From NCBI GenBank assembly GCA_017937925.1, contig JAGBCQ010000020.1, positions 43,597 through 107,596 on the forward strand: a stretch of DNA of 64,000 nt, read 5' to 3'. Positions 38,401 through 46,490 of this stretch are shown in pieces (position 1 is the first letter of the stretch; each line of letters opens with the position of its first letter). Below the pieces are notes generated by a model. It did not search any database, was not told where the DNA came from, and worked only from the letters and a program-made list of their open reading frames with translations. A program made the position numbers and the translations under genes. Origin of the DNA: Paraprevotella sp. Lineage in GTDB: Bacteria; Bacteroidota; Bacteroidia; Bacteroidales; Bacteroidaceae.

Positions 38401-39133
38401 TTCGCCTTCCGGATTACAACAATACGGAACCTGGAAATGGAATGATGGTAGTACTGAGAAAGATTTGACGATTGAGAATATTCAAACCTCTGGTGAATAC
38501 ACGGTACAATATACTCTTAATGAAAACCAAACAGAAAGTACCACATATCGAATATATGTTCAAGAGGCCGACTATCATAAGATTGAGAATGGCACATACT
38601 ACATTCTTCACAAACCGACCAACACCTATCTAACAAATAGAGGAGATGGAAGCGCTCCGGTATTTTCTGTATTACAAAAACCATACACGCTGTCACAACA
38701 ATGGGATTTGAGTGCGACAACCACTTCGTATAGTTTCCAATCTCTCTTAAATGATGCATACTTAAACAAAACGGGTGAATACGCAGAAAGACAGACTAAG
38801 GTCTTTAGGTTTATTGCAGCCGTTGGTAGTGATGAAATAGCTATCCGCAACAATTCAAGAGAGGGTAATGTCTTTTGGGATGTGGACGCTAATGGAAATA
38901 TTAACTTCGCAGCGAGTGAGACTGTCAAAGACTTTATGTTTAAACTCATCCCTATTGACAAAATGCCGAGCGGTATTCAAGAAGGATTTGGCAATAAAGC
39001 ATCTGTGTTAAGAACTGAGTATTATACTCTAAATGGTATTAAACTAACGAAACCGCAAAAGGGTATCAATATTAAAAACACTATTTACTCAGACGGACGC
39101 ATTGAAACAAGCAAGATATTAGTGAACGATTAG
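35465..39133 (+). CDS. Large secreted alginate-lyase-fold polysaccharide lyase with accessory domains
   Basis: 1222 residues from the ATG at 35465, which opens a signal peptide (cleavage near STSAQ, residue 27); the upstream TTG at 35423 is rejected. Order: a LamG/concanavalin domain (about 30-255), a helical linker, an alginate-lyase-like alpha-toroid (about 350-770, with GGGVGENYINAARGA, WWQAPGHYWSNWG, QESGRDVGHAVM and YHYGESGLHW as likely active-site segments), three Ig-like repeats (about 780-1035), a beta-trefoil-like part (IENGTYYILHKPTN onward) and a tail ending in YYTLNGIKL and KGINIKN. The tail resembles C-terminal regions of secreted Prevotella-type proteins and may be a sorting signal. 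Substrate is a uronan, otherwise unknown. Confidence 0.8.
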   Translation: MKHKTYYLNFLLLCCALLTAFQSTSAQDTNLILHYDFENVSGTTVPDLSSSGINATLRNQAKVVEMGKYHVMDLGNGTGYLDMTTNAGNLLRSTDNYTISMYYRIDENASLSGNGFFLWTFSTSAACTATAGKYTAYRLNAQRFATSTGGYNNEIGLSLNSESEKAKWIHVAYKQSGTVGNLYLNGVLKGSQTGMPLNSTNFTSSLTYSWIGCPPFSGDNYLKQTLVYDVRIYDKALTAEEITSLANITTDLDYEFRYGTPGDFTRLKTAIDDANSFLKSEDLSKYPSVSVEEYKDAINMGQTLLDEGKVNQDIINEQVTALNSAKTKLKSTAGFVFDDSDATSGYDTERGFKHPGGLHTAADFERVKSQIHTNSKVTSAYNVLINAEYSQSTVASYPVETIVRGGGVGENYINAARGATMAYQNALRWKIDGTEDNARKAIEILNAWARTTKSVSGDSNYALASGLYGYQFANAAELMRDYDGWSESDFNTFKQWMLKVWYPPCIGFLRGRNGTWENAGRWWQAPGHYWSNWGLCNVLAVISIGILCDDVFIYNQGMSFFKYDQVGTFRDPRTANPILNDGLTEFLGNLVVTTTESDLETGAYGKLGQMQESGRDVGHAVMAAGLAVDIAHVGWNQGDDLFSFMDHRLAAGIEYIAAQNLNTSGLPWTNYHYGESGLHWSDGRTWLQTAPALGEQIRPYWGTVIGHYEGIKGVEMPFSKKVYNKMGIDGGGAGSTSGGYDHLGYSVLMNTYNGIASAEKIPTPITPKMQYNGKMIVNNELGGLTNTYTTNVNTGVAKGSIITLIPQLPANEEDTGKWVWNTGEKTKDLTIVADKSFLYRVTYTNQNGVESEQVFVIAVQGDCEENIITPAITYAGNTINTNEINVLYGSEVTLAINGGSGFCKYQWENSATTNTIQIPNITSSREISAIYTNQGGRKQKVTFRINVLCVRPDFIVNGTTYTDSTLIIVSAGEKVVLTPSPSGLQQYGTWKWNDGSTEKDLTIENIQTSGEYTVQYTLNENQTESTTYRIYVQEADYHKIENGTYYILHKPTNTYLTNRGDGSAPVFSVLQKPYTLSQQWDLSATTTSYSFQSLLNDAYLNKTGEYAERQTKVFRFIAAVGSDEIAIRNNSREGNVFWDVDANGNINFAASETVKDFMFKLIPIDKMPSGIQEGFGNKASVLRTEYYTLNGIKLTKPQKGINIKNTIYSDGRIETSKILVND

Positions 39134-39181
39134 TCAAAATCTAACGCATCCTATTCATCTTGAATGTATATAACATTAGAA

Positions 39182-39217
39182 CACGCACGTGCAACAAAAA
39201 AGCACGTGCGTGCTTTC
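39182..39217 (+). terminator. Intrinsic terminator after the lyase gene
   Basis: Perfect 11-base stem CACGCACGTGC (39182-39192) with GCACGTGCGTG (39202-39212), 9-base A-rich loop, then CTTTC. Confidence 0.8.
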
Positions 39218-39317
39218 ATAATAACAGATGTGTTCAACAATGTGAAAACGCAAAAACTTTCAGCACTATTTTTCTTTTCTTATAAAATAAAAAGTCTGCG
39301 ACGTCGTTTATATCTAT

Positions 39318-41357
39318 ATGAAGCAATGGACTATACTTTCTTTGATATTCGCATGTACACTATGGCTCAGCAGTTGTAGTGCTGAAAGTAATGTCAAGAA
39401 AGGCGATAAGTTCTACGCCATAGGCGAATATTTTGAAGCAGCAGCAGAATATAGGAAAGCATATATGCGCACTAAACCAAAAGACCGCATAAAACGTGGC
39501 GAACGTGCGTACAAAGCAGCAGACTGTTTCCGAAAAATCAATTACACAGCCCGCGCAATCGGCTCGTACCAAAATGCAGCACGTTATAAGTATAAGGACA
39601 GTATTGTTTACTTCTATCTCGCTGAAATGCAACGTAAGAATGGAGAATACAAAAAAGCTGCACAGAATTACGAAATCTACCTTCAACATCAGCCCAATGA
39701 CGTACTGGCAAAAAATGGGTTGCAAAGTTGTAATCTAGCTCCCATCTGGAAGAAACGCCCCACACTATATACGATAAAAAAGGAAACACTGTTCAACGGC
39801 AGACGTTCGGACTTCAGCCCGATGTTAGCCGGTGATGACATGGAACAACTATATTTCACATCAACTCGCCCTCAAGCAACCGGCAATGAAGTTAGCGGTA
39901 TCACCGGAATCAAACCGGCAGACTTCTTCATGGCAAAAAAAGACGAACAAGGGAAATGGCAACAACCGGAACATATAGAATCCGAAATCAACAGCGAATA
40001 TGACGAGGGAGCGTGCTGCTTTAGTCCGGACGGTAAAACCATGTACTTCACTCGCTGCACACACGACCCCGAATATCCTCGATTTGCACAAATATACACT
40101 TCACAACGTTCCGATGCCAGTTGGAGCGCACCTAAACTTTTAGAAATTTCCAAAGACACTTTATCATCGTATGCGCATCCTGCAATATCTCCGGATGGGA
40201 AATGGTTGTATTTTGTTTCAGACATGCCCGGTGGTGTGGGCGGATTAGATATATGGCGCATACAGATTGATGAACAAGGTTTGGGAGGTGTAGATAACCT
40301 CGGCGAACCTATCAACACTCCCGGGAATGAAATGTTTCCAACTTTCCGACCGAATGGCGAGTTATACTTCTCTTCCGATGGTCACATTGGAATGGGAGGA
40401 CTGGATTTATACAAAGCAGAATTAGATAGTACAGAAAAATGGCACATTGAAAACTTGAAAGTTCCTATGAACTCACAAGGAGATGATTTCGGTATGACTT
40501 TCGATGGACTACACAATAGAGGTTTCTTTTGCACCAACCGTGGTGACGGCAGAGGTTGGGACCACATCATGAGCTTTGTATGTCCGGAAATTCTCATTAC
40601 TGTCAAAGGTTGGGTTTATGAGAAAGATGGTTATGAATTACCGGAAGCGCTGGTTTATATGGTAGGTAATGACGGAACAAATTTAAAACTCAGCGTAAAA
40701 GCAGATGGTTCGTTTACTCAAGAAATCAAGCCAAATGTTGATTACGTTTTCCTTGGTACTTGCCAAGGTTTCTTAAATCATAAAGAAGAATTACGCGTGG
40801 ATACTAGTAGCGTCAGCAAAGAGTATGTTCTGCAATTTGAATTGGCTTCTATTACTGCACCGGTTCTCGTCAACAACGTATTTTATGAGTTTGACAGCGC
40901 AGCACTCACAGAAGCCTCAACGGTGCCATTGGATTCTTTGGTTACTTTGATGAATGAGAATCCCAACATTACGATTGAACTTAGTTCACATTGCGACTAT
41001 AGAGGAAATGATGAATATAATATACGACTTTCACAACGCAGAGCTGAATCTGTTGTCAATTATTTGATTGACCATGGTATTGTTCAAGACCGTTTAACAC
41101 CGGTAGGATATGGCGAATCTATGCCTAAGGTTATCCGAAAGAAATTGACCGAACGTTATCCTTTCCTACATGAGAATGACACACTGACCGAATCTTTCAT
41201 CATGAAACTTCCGGAAGAGCAGCAAGAAATCTGCAATGCTTTGAACCGCCGAACAGAGTTCCGTGTATTGCGAACTACATACGGTCTGTTTGACGCCAAG
41301 ACAAGTGCACAAACGACTGACAGCATAGACGAGAATAGAACCAAAGAATTTGAATAG
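39318..41357 (+). CDS. porE: T9SS accessory lipoprotein PorE (TPR, propeller, OmpA domains)
   Basis: 679 residues. A lipoprotein signal ends at LSSC with Cys 20. Then come TPR helices (about 25-135), a PD40/WD40-type propeller (about 165-430, with repeats of FSPDGKTMYF and ISPDGKWLYFVSD), a carboxypeptidase-regulatory-like sandwich (about 440-530) and an OmpA peptidoglycan-binding domain (about 540-660, NVFYEFDSAAL, LSSHCDYRGNDEYN, LSQRRAESVVNYL). This order and size match PorE of Porphyromonas gingivalis, which anchors the type IX secretion machinery to the cell wall. No promoter box is obvious. It ends 6 bases before a convergent gene. Confidence 0.85.
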   Translation: MKQWTILSLIFACTLWLSSCSAESNVKKGDKFYAIGEYFEAAAEYRKAYMRTKPKDRIKRGERAYKAADCFRKINYTARAIGSYQNAARYKYKDSIVYFYLAEMQRKNGEYKKAAQNYEIYLQHQPNDVLAKNGLQSCNLAPIWKKRPTLYTIKKETLFNGRRSDFSPMLAGDDMEQLYFTSTRPQATGNEVSGITGIKPADFFMAKKDEQGKWQQPEHIESEINSEYDEGACCFSPDGKTMYFTRCTHDPEYPRFAQIYTSQRSDASWSAPKLLEISKDTLSSYAHPAISPDGKWLYFVSDMPGGVGGLDIWRIQIDEQGLGGVDNLGEPINTPGNEMFPTFRPNGELYFSSDGHIGMGGLDLYKAELDSTEKWHIENLKVPMNSQGDDFGMTFDGLHNRGFFCTNRGDGRGWDHIMSFVCPEILITVKGWVYEKDGYELPEALVYMVGNDGTNLKLSVKADGSFTQEIKPNVDYVFLGTCQGFLNHKEELRVDTSSVSKEYVLQFELASITAPVLVNNVFYEFDSAALTEASTVPLDSLVTLMNENPNITIELSSHCDYRGNDEYNIRLSQRRAESVVNYLIDHGIVQDRLTPVGYGESMPKVIRKKLTERYPFLHENDTLTESFIMKLPEEQQEICNALNRRTEFRVLRTTYGLFDAKTSAQTTDSIDENRTKEFE

Positions 41358-41363
41358 TTCTAT

Positions 41364-42803
41364 TTATGCTTTTAAACAAAAATCCGACAAATGCGAACTT
41401 CTAATTCTCCACTCCTGCGGATAAAGGTTATTGGCTCTATTCCCTATATTCTTGACAAATCCTAAAGGTAAACCATAGAAACAGACTAGGATAAACCCTT
41501 TAGGGACCTCAGGTGCCAAGTTCAACGCCTCCTTTCTCAAATATGCCACAGCCTCTTTATAGCTCAACTCCACCTTTACAAAAGCATCTGTATTCAACAT
41601 CACCGACATTGCCAAAGGATGTACCGGCATCCAATCCTTACCTTTCAACACCGCCAACATGACTCCGGCTTGTATCACGTTCACTGTTTTTCTCAACATC
41701 TCCAAATGTGGCTTATATGATTTAGGTATAACCACCACTCCTTCATCCTGTACTTGAAAATCATAACTATCAGGACATTTAATCCATCGTTTGCAAAACT
41801 CAGGAATTTCTATGTTAGGTTGTTTATCCTTTTTTTTCTTGTTTTTAACCTTACTACATACTGATATTTCTTTTTCATCTGTTTGTACCGAATCCTTTCT
41901 TTTTCTCAGCACAGCAAGAAAGAATCCCTCTCCTCTTGTATAACCTTGCAAAAAATGATATACCGGAAAGCTGTTTCCCGACAATAGATTTCCCTTTATC
42001 GCCCAATCTTCTTTTATAGATAACGGTAATACTTCCGCACCAAGTTCTTCTGCAATCCATCTGACATTTTCCTCATCTTCATATTGATTAAGCGTACAGG
42101 TACTATATATCAATAAACCTCCTGGCTTCAATGTTGGCCAAATATCAGTCAATATTTCTCTTTGTCGCACAGCGCACATTTGCACATTATCCATGCTCCA
42201 CGATGTAACAGCATCCTCTTCTTTACGAAACATACCTTCACCGGAACAAGGAACATCTGTTATTATCATATCAAAGAAACCTGTCAAGCCTGTGAACTCA
42301 TTGGGATAACTATTTGTTACAATGACATCCGTATGCCCCCATTTCGTAATATTCTCTGCCAGGATCTGTGCTCTTGCCTTTATCGGTTCGTTACAAACCA
42401 ACAAACTACCTTCTGGCAAAAGTGAACGTGTATGCGTTGATTTACCACCCGGTGCAGCACAAAGGTCAAGAGCGACAACAGGATCGGTCACATATTCCTG
42501 TATCGCACACTCCAAAAACATAGAAGACGCCTCCTGCACATAATATGCTCCTGCATGAAATAAGGGGTCGGAGGTAAAAGACGGACGTTCCTTAAAATAA
42601 AATCCATGTTTTGTCCATGGAACGACACTGTCATAATCTTTACATTCCGTTCGTGACGATATTATGTTTCCCACTTTAAGGGGGTTCAACCTTGCACTAA
42701 CGGAAGGGGGCTCAGCTAATGCTCGTATAAAACGCTCATAATCCACCTCACCCAACAACTGCAATGCATACTCTTTAAATCCTTCAGGTATCTCTATCTG
42801 CAT
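41364..42803 (-). CDS. rRNA cytosine-C5 methyltransferase (RsmF/NOL1-NOP2-Sun family)
   Basis: 479 residues from the ATG at 42803 (MQIEIPEGFK); the TTG at 42857 adds a hydrophobic stretch without family similarity. Motifs: the SAM site DLCAAPGGKSTHTRSLL, the catalytic region TDVPCSGEGMFRK and the second cysteine motif YSTCTLNQYEDEENV. A basic linker (KNKKKKDK) separates the catalytic domain from a C-terminal RNA-binding domain that ends with GLPLGFVKNIGNRANNLYP, a pattern of RsmF-type enzymes. The target base in 16S rRNA is presumed from the family. Confidence 0.88.
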   Translation of the reverse strand: MQIEIPEGFKEYALQLLGEVDYERFIRALAEPPSVSARLNPLKVGNIISSRTECKDYDSVVPWTKHGFYFKERPSFTSDPLFHAGAYYVQEASSMFLECAIQEYVTDPVVALDLCAAPGGKSTHTRSLLPEGSLLVCNEPIKARAQILAENITKWGHTDVIVTNSYPNEFTGLTGFFDMIITDVPCSGEGMFRKEEDAVTSWSMDNVQMCAVRQREILTDIWPTLKPGGLLIYSTCTLNQYEDEENVRWIAEELGAEVLPLSIKEDWAIKGNLLSGNSFPVYHFLQGYTRGEGFFLAVLRKRKDSVQTDEKEISVCSKVKNKKKKDKQPNIEIPEFCKRWIKCPDSYDFQVQDEGVVVIPKSYKPHLEMLRKTVNVIQAGVMLAVLKGKDWMPVHPLAMSVMLNTDAFVKVELSYKEAVAYLRKEALNLAPEVPKGFILVCFYGLPLGFVKNIGNRANNLYPQEWRIRSSHLSDFCLKA

Positions 42804-42896
42804 AAACCTCTTGTTAACTTTGACGATAAAAGTAAGTAAAAAAAACGGTGGTGACAACTATTCAACAAATTATGATACATAATAGAATAAAAAAAC

Positions 42897-42904
42897 TACC
42901 TTTG
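42897..42904 (+). promoter_or_regulatory. Promoter -7 box for thyA-folA
   Basis: TACCTTTG on the plus strand, exact consensus, 37 bases before thyA. Confidence 0.6.
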
Positions 42905-42941
42905 TAGGTAGAAGTAAGTAAATAAAAATATATCCATCAGC

Positions 42942-43736
42942 ATGAAACAGTATTTAGACCTTCTCCAAAGGATATTAGATGAGGGAGTAGAAAAGACCGA
43001 TAGAACCGGAACAGGTACAATCAGTGTATTTGGACATCAAATGCGCTTTAACCTTGAGAATGGTTTCCCCCTTCTAACGACAAAAAAACTACACCTCAAA
43101 TCTATTATACATGAACTGCTCTGGTTCCTAAAAGGAGATACAAACGTAAAATATCTACAAGAGAATGGTGTGCGCATTTGGAACGAATGGGCAGACGAGA
43201 ACGGCGACTTAGGGCATATTTATGGTTTTCAATGGCGCTCATGGCCTGACTATAAAGGCGGATTCATTGACCAAATACAGGAAGCCGTAGATACTATAAA
43301 AAACAATCCCGATTCCCGACGCATTATTGTAAGCGCGTGGAATGTCGGCGACTTAGGCAATATGAACTTGCCCCCTTGCCATGCATTCTTTCAATTCTAT
43401 GTTGCTGACGGCAGATTGAGCCTACAGCTATATCAAAGAAGTGCTGACACATTCCTTGGCGTTCCGTTCAACATCGCTTCATACGCACTGCTTCTGCTCA
43501 TGATGGCACAAGTGACAGGATTGAAAGCTGGTGATTTCGTACATACGCTTGGTGATACACATATCTACAAAAATCACTTGGAACAAGTTCGTCTTCAACT
43601 GACACGTGAGCCAAGGAACTTACCCCAGATGCGGATTAACCCCGATGTGAAAAATATTTTTGACTTCAAGTTTGAAGACTTTACTTTAGAGAACTATGAC
43701 CCAATGCCTCACATAAAAGGTGAAGTATCAGTATAA
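42942..43736 (+). CDS. thyA: Thymidylate synthase
   Basis: 264 residues, the same length as the enteric enzyme. It makes dTMP from dUMP with methylene-tetrahydrofolate. The nucleophile is Cys 146 in [12 protein letters not shown]; other marks are [11 protein letters not shown] near residue 22, [39 protein letters not shown] and GDTHIYKNH. It is followed at 15 bases by folA, which regenerates the folate used here. Confidence 0.97.
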   Translation: MKQYLDLLQRILDEGVEKTDRTGTGTISVFGHQMRFNLENGFPLLTTKKLHLKSIIHELLWFLKGDTNVKYLQENGVRIWNEWADENGDLGHIYGFQWRSWPDYKGGFIDQIQEAVDTIKNNPDSRRIIVSAWNVGDLGNMNLPPCHAFFQFYVADGRLSLQLYQRSADTFLGVPFNIASYALLLLMMAQVTGLKAGDFVHTLGDTHIYKNHLEQVRLQLTREPRNLPQMRINPDVKNIFDFKFEDFTLENYDPMPHIKGEVSV

Positions 43737-43751
43737 ATATAGAGACGAGAT

Positions 43752-44246
43752 ATGTTATCAATAATCGTTGCAATAGCACAAAACAACGCCATAGGGTTTG
43801 AGAACAAACTCTTATATTGGTTACCCGACGACTTAAAGCGTTTCAAAGCCCTAACTAGTGGGCACACCATCATAATGGGGCGCAAGACTTATGAGTCATT
43901 ACCAAAAGGAGCATTACCCAATCGTAGGAATATCGTACTGAGTCGTAAACAAACCGATAATTACCCCAATACAGAGGTATTCCACAGCCTTGAAAAAGCA
44001 TTAGAACATTGCAATAAGGACGAGGAAATCTTTATCATTGGAGGGGACAGCCTATATAAAGAGTCCATTAAAATTGCGGATAAGTTATACATAACCGCTA
44101 TAGAAGATACTCCCCGACAGGCCGACGCATTCTTTCCTACTATTGATGACAATGAATGGATATTAGCAAATGAGGAGGCACATGAGATTGACGAGAAACA
44201 CGCCTATCGTTTCTCATTTCTTGATTATATAAGAAAAAGGTCATAA
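43752..44246 (+). CDS. folA: Dihydrofolate reductase
   Basis: 164 residues, standard size. It reduces dihydrofolate with NADPH. Seen: the start MLSIIVAIAQNNAIG, the catalytic acid region WLPDDLKRFK, the NADPH-binding MGRKTYESLP and IIGGDSLYKE. It follows thyA in one transcript that ends at the strong terminator just after the stop. Confidence 0.96.
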   Translation: MLSIIVAIAQNNAIGFENKLLYWLPDDLKRFKALTSGHTIIMGRKTYESLPKGALPNRRNIVLSRKQTDNYPNTEVFHSLEKALEHCNKDEEIFIIGGDSLYKESIKIADKLYITAIEDTPRQADAFFPTIDDNEWILANEEAHEIDEKHAYRFSFLDYIRKRS

Positions 44247-44248
44247 AC

Positions 44249-44300
44249 AAAATTCACCCCCAATGTTAACTGTAAAATGATAACATTGGGGGTGAATTTT
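44249..44300. terminator. Intrinsic terminator between folA and the Lrp-type gene
   Basis: Perfect 20-base stem (44249-44268 with 44281-44300) with a 12-base loop, A run before and T run after; works on both strands. Confidence 0.92.
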
Positions 44301-44308
44301 ATATTCTA

Positions 44309-44812
44309 TCAAATCGACTCGTCTTCTTCCAAGACAATGCCGCTATCCTTAAATTGAGGTATTGGCATTTGCCTATTGATTGCTTCATGGAATGAAATAA
44401 TAGTCTCCGTACGTTGCAATCCCAAAGGTTGTAACTTATCATGAATAATGCTCAACATGTGATGATTGTTTCTGGCATAAATCTTAATAAAGATATCATA
44501 GTCACCGGTCGTATAATGACATTCCACCACTTCAGGAATTGTACGCAGTTGGGCTACTACCTTATCGAAGTCTGACGGGTCTTTGAGAAAGAGTCCTACA
44601 TAAGCGCAAGTCTCATAACCTATCTTTTCCGGGTCAATGACATATTGAGAACCTTTTAATATACCCAACTTCGTCAACCGTTGCACTCTTTGGTGAATTG
44701 CAGCACCTGAAACGTGACATGCACGTGCCACTTCCAAAAATGGTATTCTCGCGTTGTCCGCTATCATTTTTAATATTTGCTCGTCAAGAGCATCTATATT
44801 TGCGTGTCCCAT
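44309..44812 (-). CDS. Lrp/AsnC-family transcription regulator
   Basis: 167 residues from the ATG at 44812 (MGHANIDALDEQILKMI); the longer TTG form is rejected because it would run through the promoter box and the exbD terminator. The N-terminal helix-turn-helix (ARACHVSGAAIHQRVQRL) is followed by the ligand-sensing ferredoxin-like domain (YVGLFLKD, VVECHYTTGDYDIFIKI). Such regulators respond to amino acids and wrap DNA. Its targets are unknown and no amino-acid genes are adjacent. Confidence 0.9.
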   Translation of the reverse strand: MGHANIDALDEQILKMIADNARIPFLEVARACHVSGAAIHQRVQRLTKLGILKGSQYVIDPEKIGYETCAYVGLFLKDPSDFDKVVAQLRTIPEVVECHYTTGDYDIFIKIYARNNHHMLSIIHDKLQPLGLQRTETIISFHEAINRQMPIPQFKDSGIVLEEDESI

Positions 44813-44832
44813 ACTGATACTTATTTTCTTCA

Positions 44833-44840
44833 CAAAAGTA
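44833..44840 (-). promoter_or_regulatory. Promoter -7 box for the Lrp-type gene
   Basis: TACTTTTG on the minus strand, consensus match, 20 bases before the start at 44812. Confidence 0.5.
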
Positions 44841-44875
44841 GTGAAAAAGCGACAAAACATGCAATATTTATACAA

Positions 44876-44909
44876 AAAAGCGGTACTCCACTAAAGAAAT
44901 ACCGCTTTT
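44876..44909 (-). terminator. Terminator of the exbB-exbD operon
   Basis: Ten-base stem AAAAGCGGTA (44876-44885) with TACCGCTTTT (44900-44909), 14-base loop, with a T run on the minus strand, just after the last exbD. Confidence 0.82.
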
Positions 44910-44928
44910 AATCTTATATCAGGTACTA

Positions 44929-45387
44929 TTAATTACGCTTTGTTGCAGAATAATTAATTTTCAAAGCCCACGACTTACGCAACACTTCCTTAATATCGGT
45001 TATGATACCCATCTGTGTTCCCTGATCCACTTTCAAAGAAATGGTTTGTGCAGCTTGATCAGTCATTGTTGAACGCTCCTCTGCGATAAAATCCATTACT
45101 TCTCCCGGTTCTGCATAGCGGTCATTCAATTGAATACGAGTTCCTGAACCCATTACCGGTCTTAATTGGTCTGTAGGAGGACCTACATATATAAAGGACA
45201 CAACAGACTTCTTTTCCAATTTCTCTAATTCTGTACCACTTGGCACTGTGAACTTGACTTTCAATGTAACCTCACGCATCGTTGTTACAATCATGAAGAA
45301 GAACAAGATTGTAAAGATCAAGTCAGGAAGTGAAGAGGTGTTCAATTCCGGCATCTCACGGCTACCGCCTTTATTAAATCTTCCCAT
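44929..45387 (-). CDS. exbD: ExbD/TolR-type biopolymer transport protein (second copy)
   Basis: 152 residues: a short cytoplasmic N-terminus (EMPELNTSSLPDLIFTILFFFMIV) whose membrane helix carries the conserved Asp used for proton movement (PDLIF), then a periplasmic domain ending VLRKSWALKINYSATK. With ExbB it harvests the proton gradient for TonB. The start shares one base with the stop of the preceding exbD, so the two are coupled; paired exbD genes are normal in Bacteroidales. Confidence 0.92.
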   Translation of the reverse strand: MGRFNKGGSREMPELNTSSLPDLIFTILFFFMIVTTMREVTLKVKFTVPSGTELEKLEKKSVVSFIYVGPPTDQLRPVMGSGTRIQLNDRYAEPGEVMDFIAEERSTMTDQAAQTISLKVDQGTQMGIITDIKEVLRKSWALKINYSATKRN

Positions 45388-45971
45388 TACTTATTCCCTC
45401 CATAATTTTTAGGTTCAGCCTCGGAAATCTTTTGTGGATAATATTCGCGGACCGCAACCTGATGGTCCTCATCCAATGCAGCATATACTCTTCCGAATTT
45501 CGCTTTACTCAATTCATCACGCAATTCATTGTACGCACGTACCAATTCATTCTGTACTTGGAAGTACACATTATACGGTGTTCCACGGTCTGTTTGTACA
45601 GAAATAACGTGCTTGTCTGTTACTGCACATTGTCCGAGTAACGGAATGTTTTTTAGGTGCTTTTCGGGCAAATTAGGACTATTCGCATCATTCTTTACGA
45701 ATTCCTTTGCCTTATCGCAGAGCTGATCGATTTCGATAAAGTCACCACCACACATGATTTGACCGGCCGCGTTTACCTTTACGTTCAGCACATTTCTCTC
45801 TTTTACGTCCATCTCAGCTTGTTCATCTTCCGGTGGTGGCGGTAGGCGACGTGCCAAACCGGCATCAGTGTCCATAGAAGTTGTGACAAGGAAGAAGATT
45901 AGCAAAATGAAAGAAATATCTGCGGTTGAACTTGCGTTCAAACTAGGTACTTTTCTCTTTTTTCTTGCCAT
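45387..45971 (-). CDS. exbD: ExbD/TolR-type biopolymer transport protein (first copy)
   Basis: 194 residues. The N-terminal helix has the family pattern VPSLNASSTADISFILLIFFLVTTSMD with the conserved Asp in ADISF. The periplasmic part is longer than in the second copy, with a stretch KHVISVQTDRGTPYNVYFQVQNELVRAYNELRDEL. It works with ExbB and the other ExbD in energising TonB. It is 25 bases after the unknown membrane protein gene. Confidence 0.92.
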   Translation of the reverse strand: MARKKRKVPSLNASSTADISFILLIFFLVTTSMDTDAGLARRLPPPPEDEQAEMDVKERNVLNVKVNAAGQIMCGGDFIEIDQLCDKAKEFVKNDANSPNLPEKHLKNIPLLGQCAVTDKHVISVQTDRGTPYNVYFQVQNELVRAYNELRDELSKAKFGRVYAALDEDHQVAVREYYPQKISEAEPKNYGGNK

Positions 45972-45996
45972 TTTCTTATACCTTAATTAGACGTTC

Positions 45997-46482
45997 TTAC
46001 TTTTTCTTCTTCATCAAGCCTGTCATATTGAAGGCAACAGCAAGTGTTGTCAACAATAGCATGATATAGATAGAAACCATAAACATATCAGTCACTGTTA
46101 CCATAGTTGCTGACGTTACAGTACCATCGGCTGCTACGAACTCGCTTTCATTCAAATTGGGAAGAAGTCCTACTACCAATGATAAAACTAACAACGCCAT
46201 AGAAGTTGCTGTAACCTTACCTCCGGGAACTCCACTGATATCTGCGCCCTTAGTTGCCATAGCAATCTTAGCACCGCGTACCACGCTCCAAATTGCCAAT
46301 ACGCAAGTTACGGCAAACATGCCGTACATCAGCCACATCAAGCCTTCAGTACATACAGGAGCATTATAATCTCCTTCCGGATTGTCATAACCATATCCAA
46401 AGAATACTGCAAATGTCAGAATAATCACTGCAAAGCAAGCATACAGGACATAGTATGATGTCATATATTTTTTTGCTGCCAT
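45997..46482 (-). CDS. Unnamed four-helix membrane protein of the exbB-exbD operon
   Basis: 161 residues with about four membrane helices (around 10-30, 45-68, 88-108 and 130-155) and short loops; one loop reads GYGYDNPEGDYNAPVCTEG. No named domain is recognised. In several Bacteroidales I recall a small membrane protein at this place between exbB and exbD, so it is probably a regular member of the TonB energising complex or its assembly. It lies 8 bases after exbB and 25 before exbD. Confidence 0.75.
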   Translation of the reverse strand: MAAKKYMTSYYVLYACFAVIILTFAVFFGYGYDNPEGDYNAPVCTEGLMWLMYGMFAVTCVLAIWSVVRGAKIAMATKGADISGVPGGKVTATSMALLVLSLVVGLLPNLNESEFVAADGTVTSATMVTVTDMFMVSIYIMLLLTTLAVAFNMTGLMKKKK

Positions 46483-46490
46483 GTCTTTAA

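Noticed and set aside
39872-40318. 148-residue minus-strand frame inside porE
   Set aside because: A shadow of the propeller-coding part of porE; no recognisable protein.
44813-44875. Longer Lrp-type protein starting at 44875
   Set aside because: The extension starts with TTG, overlaps the TACTTTTG box at 44833-44840 and touches the exbD terminator; the family start is at 44812.
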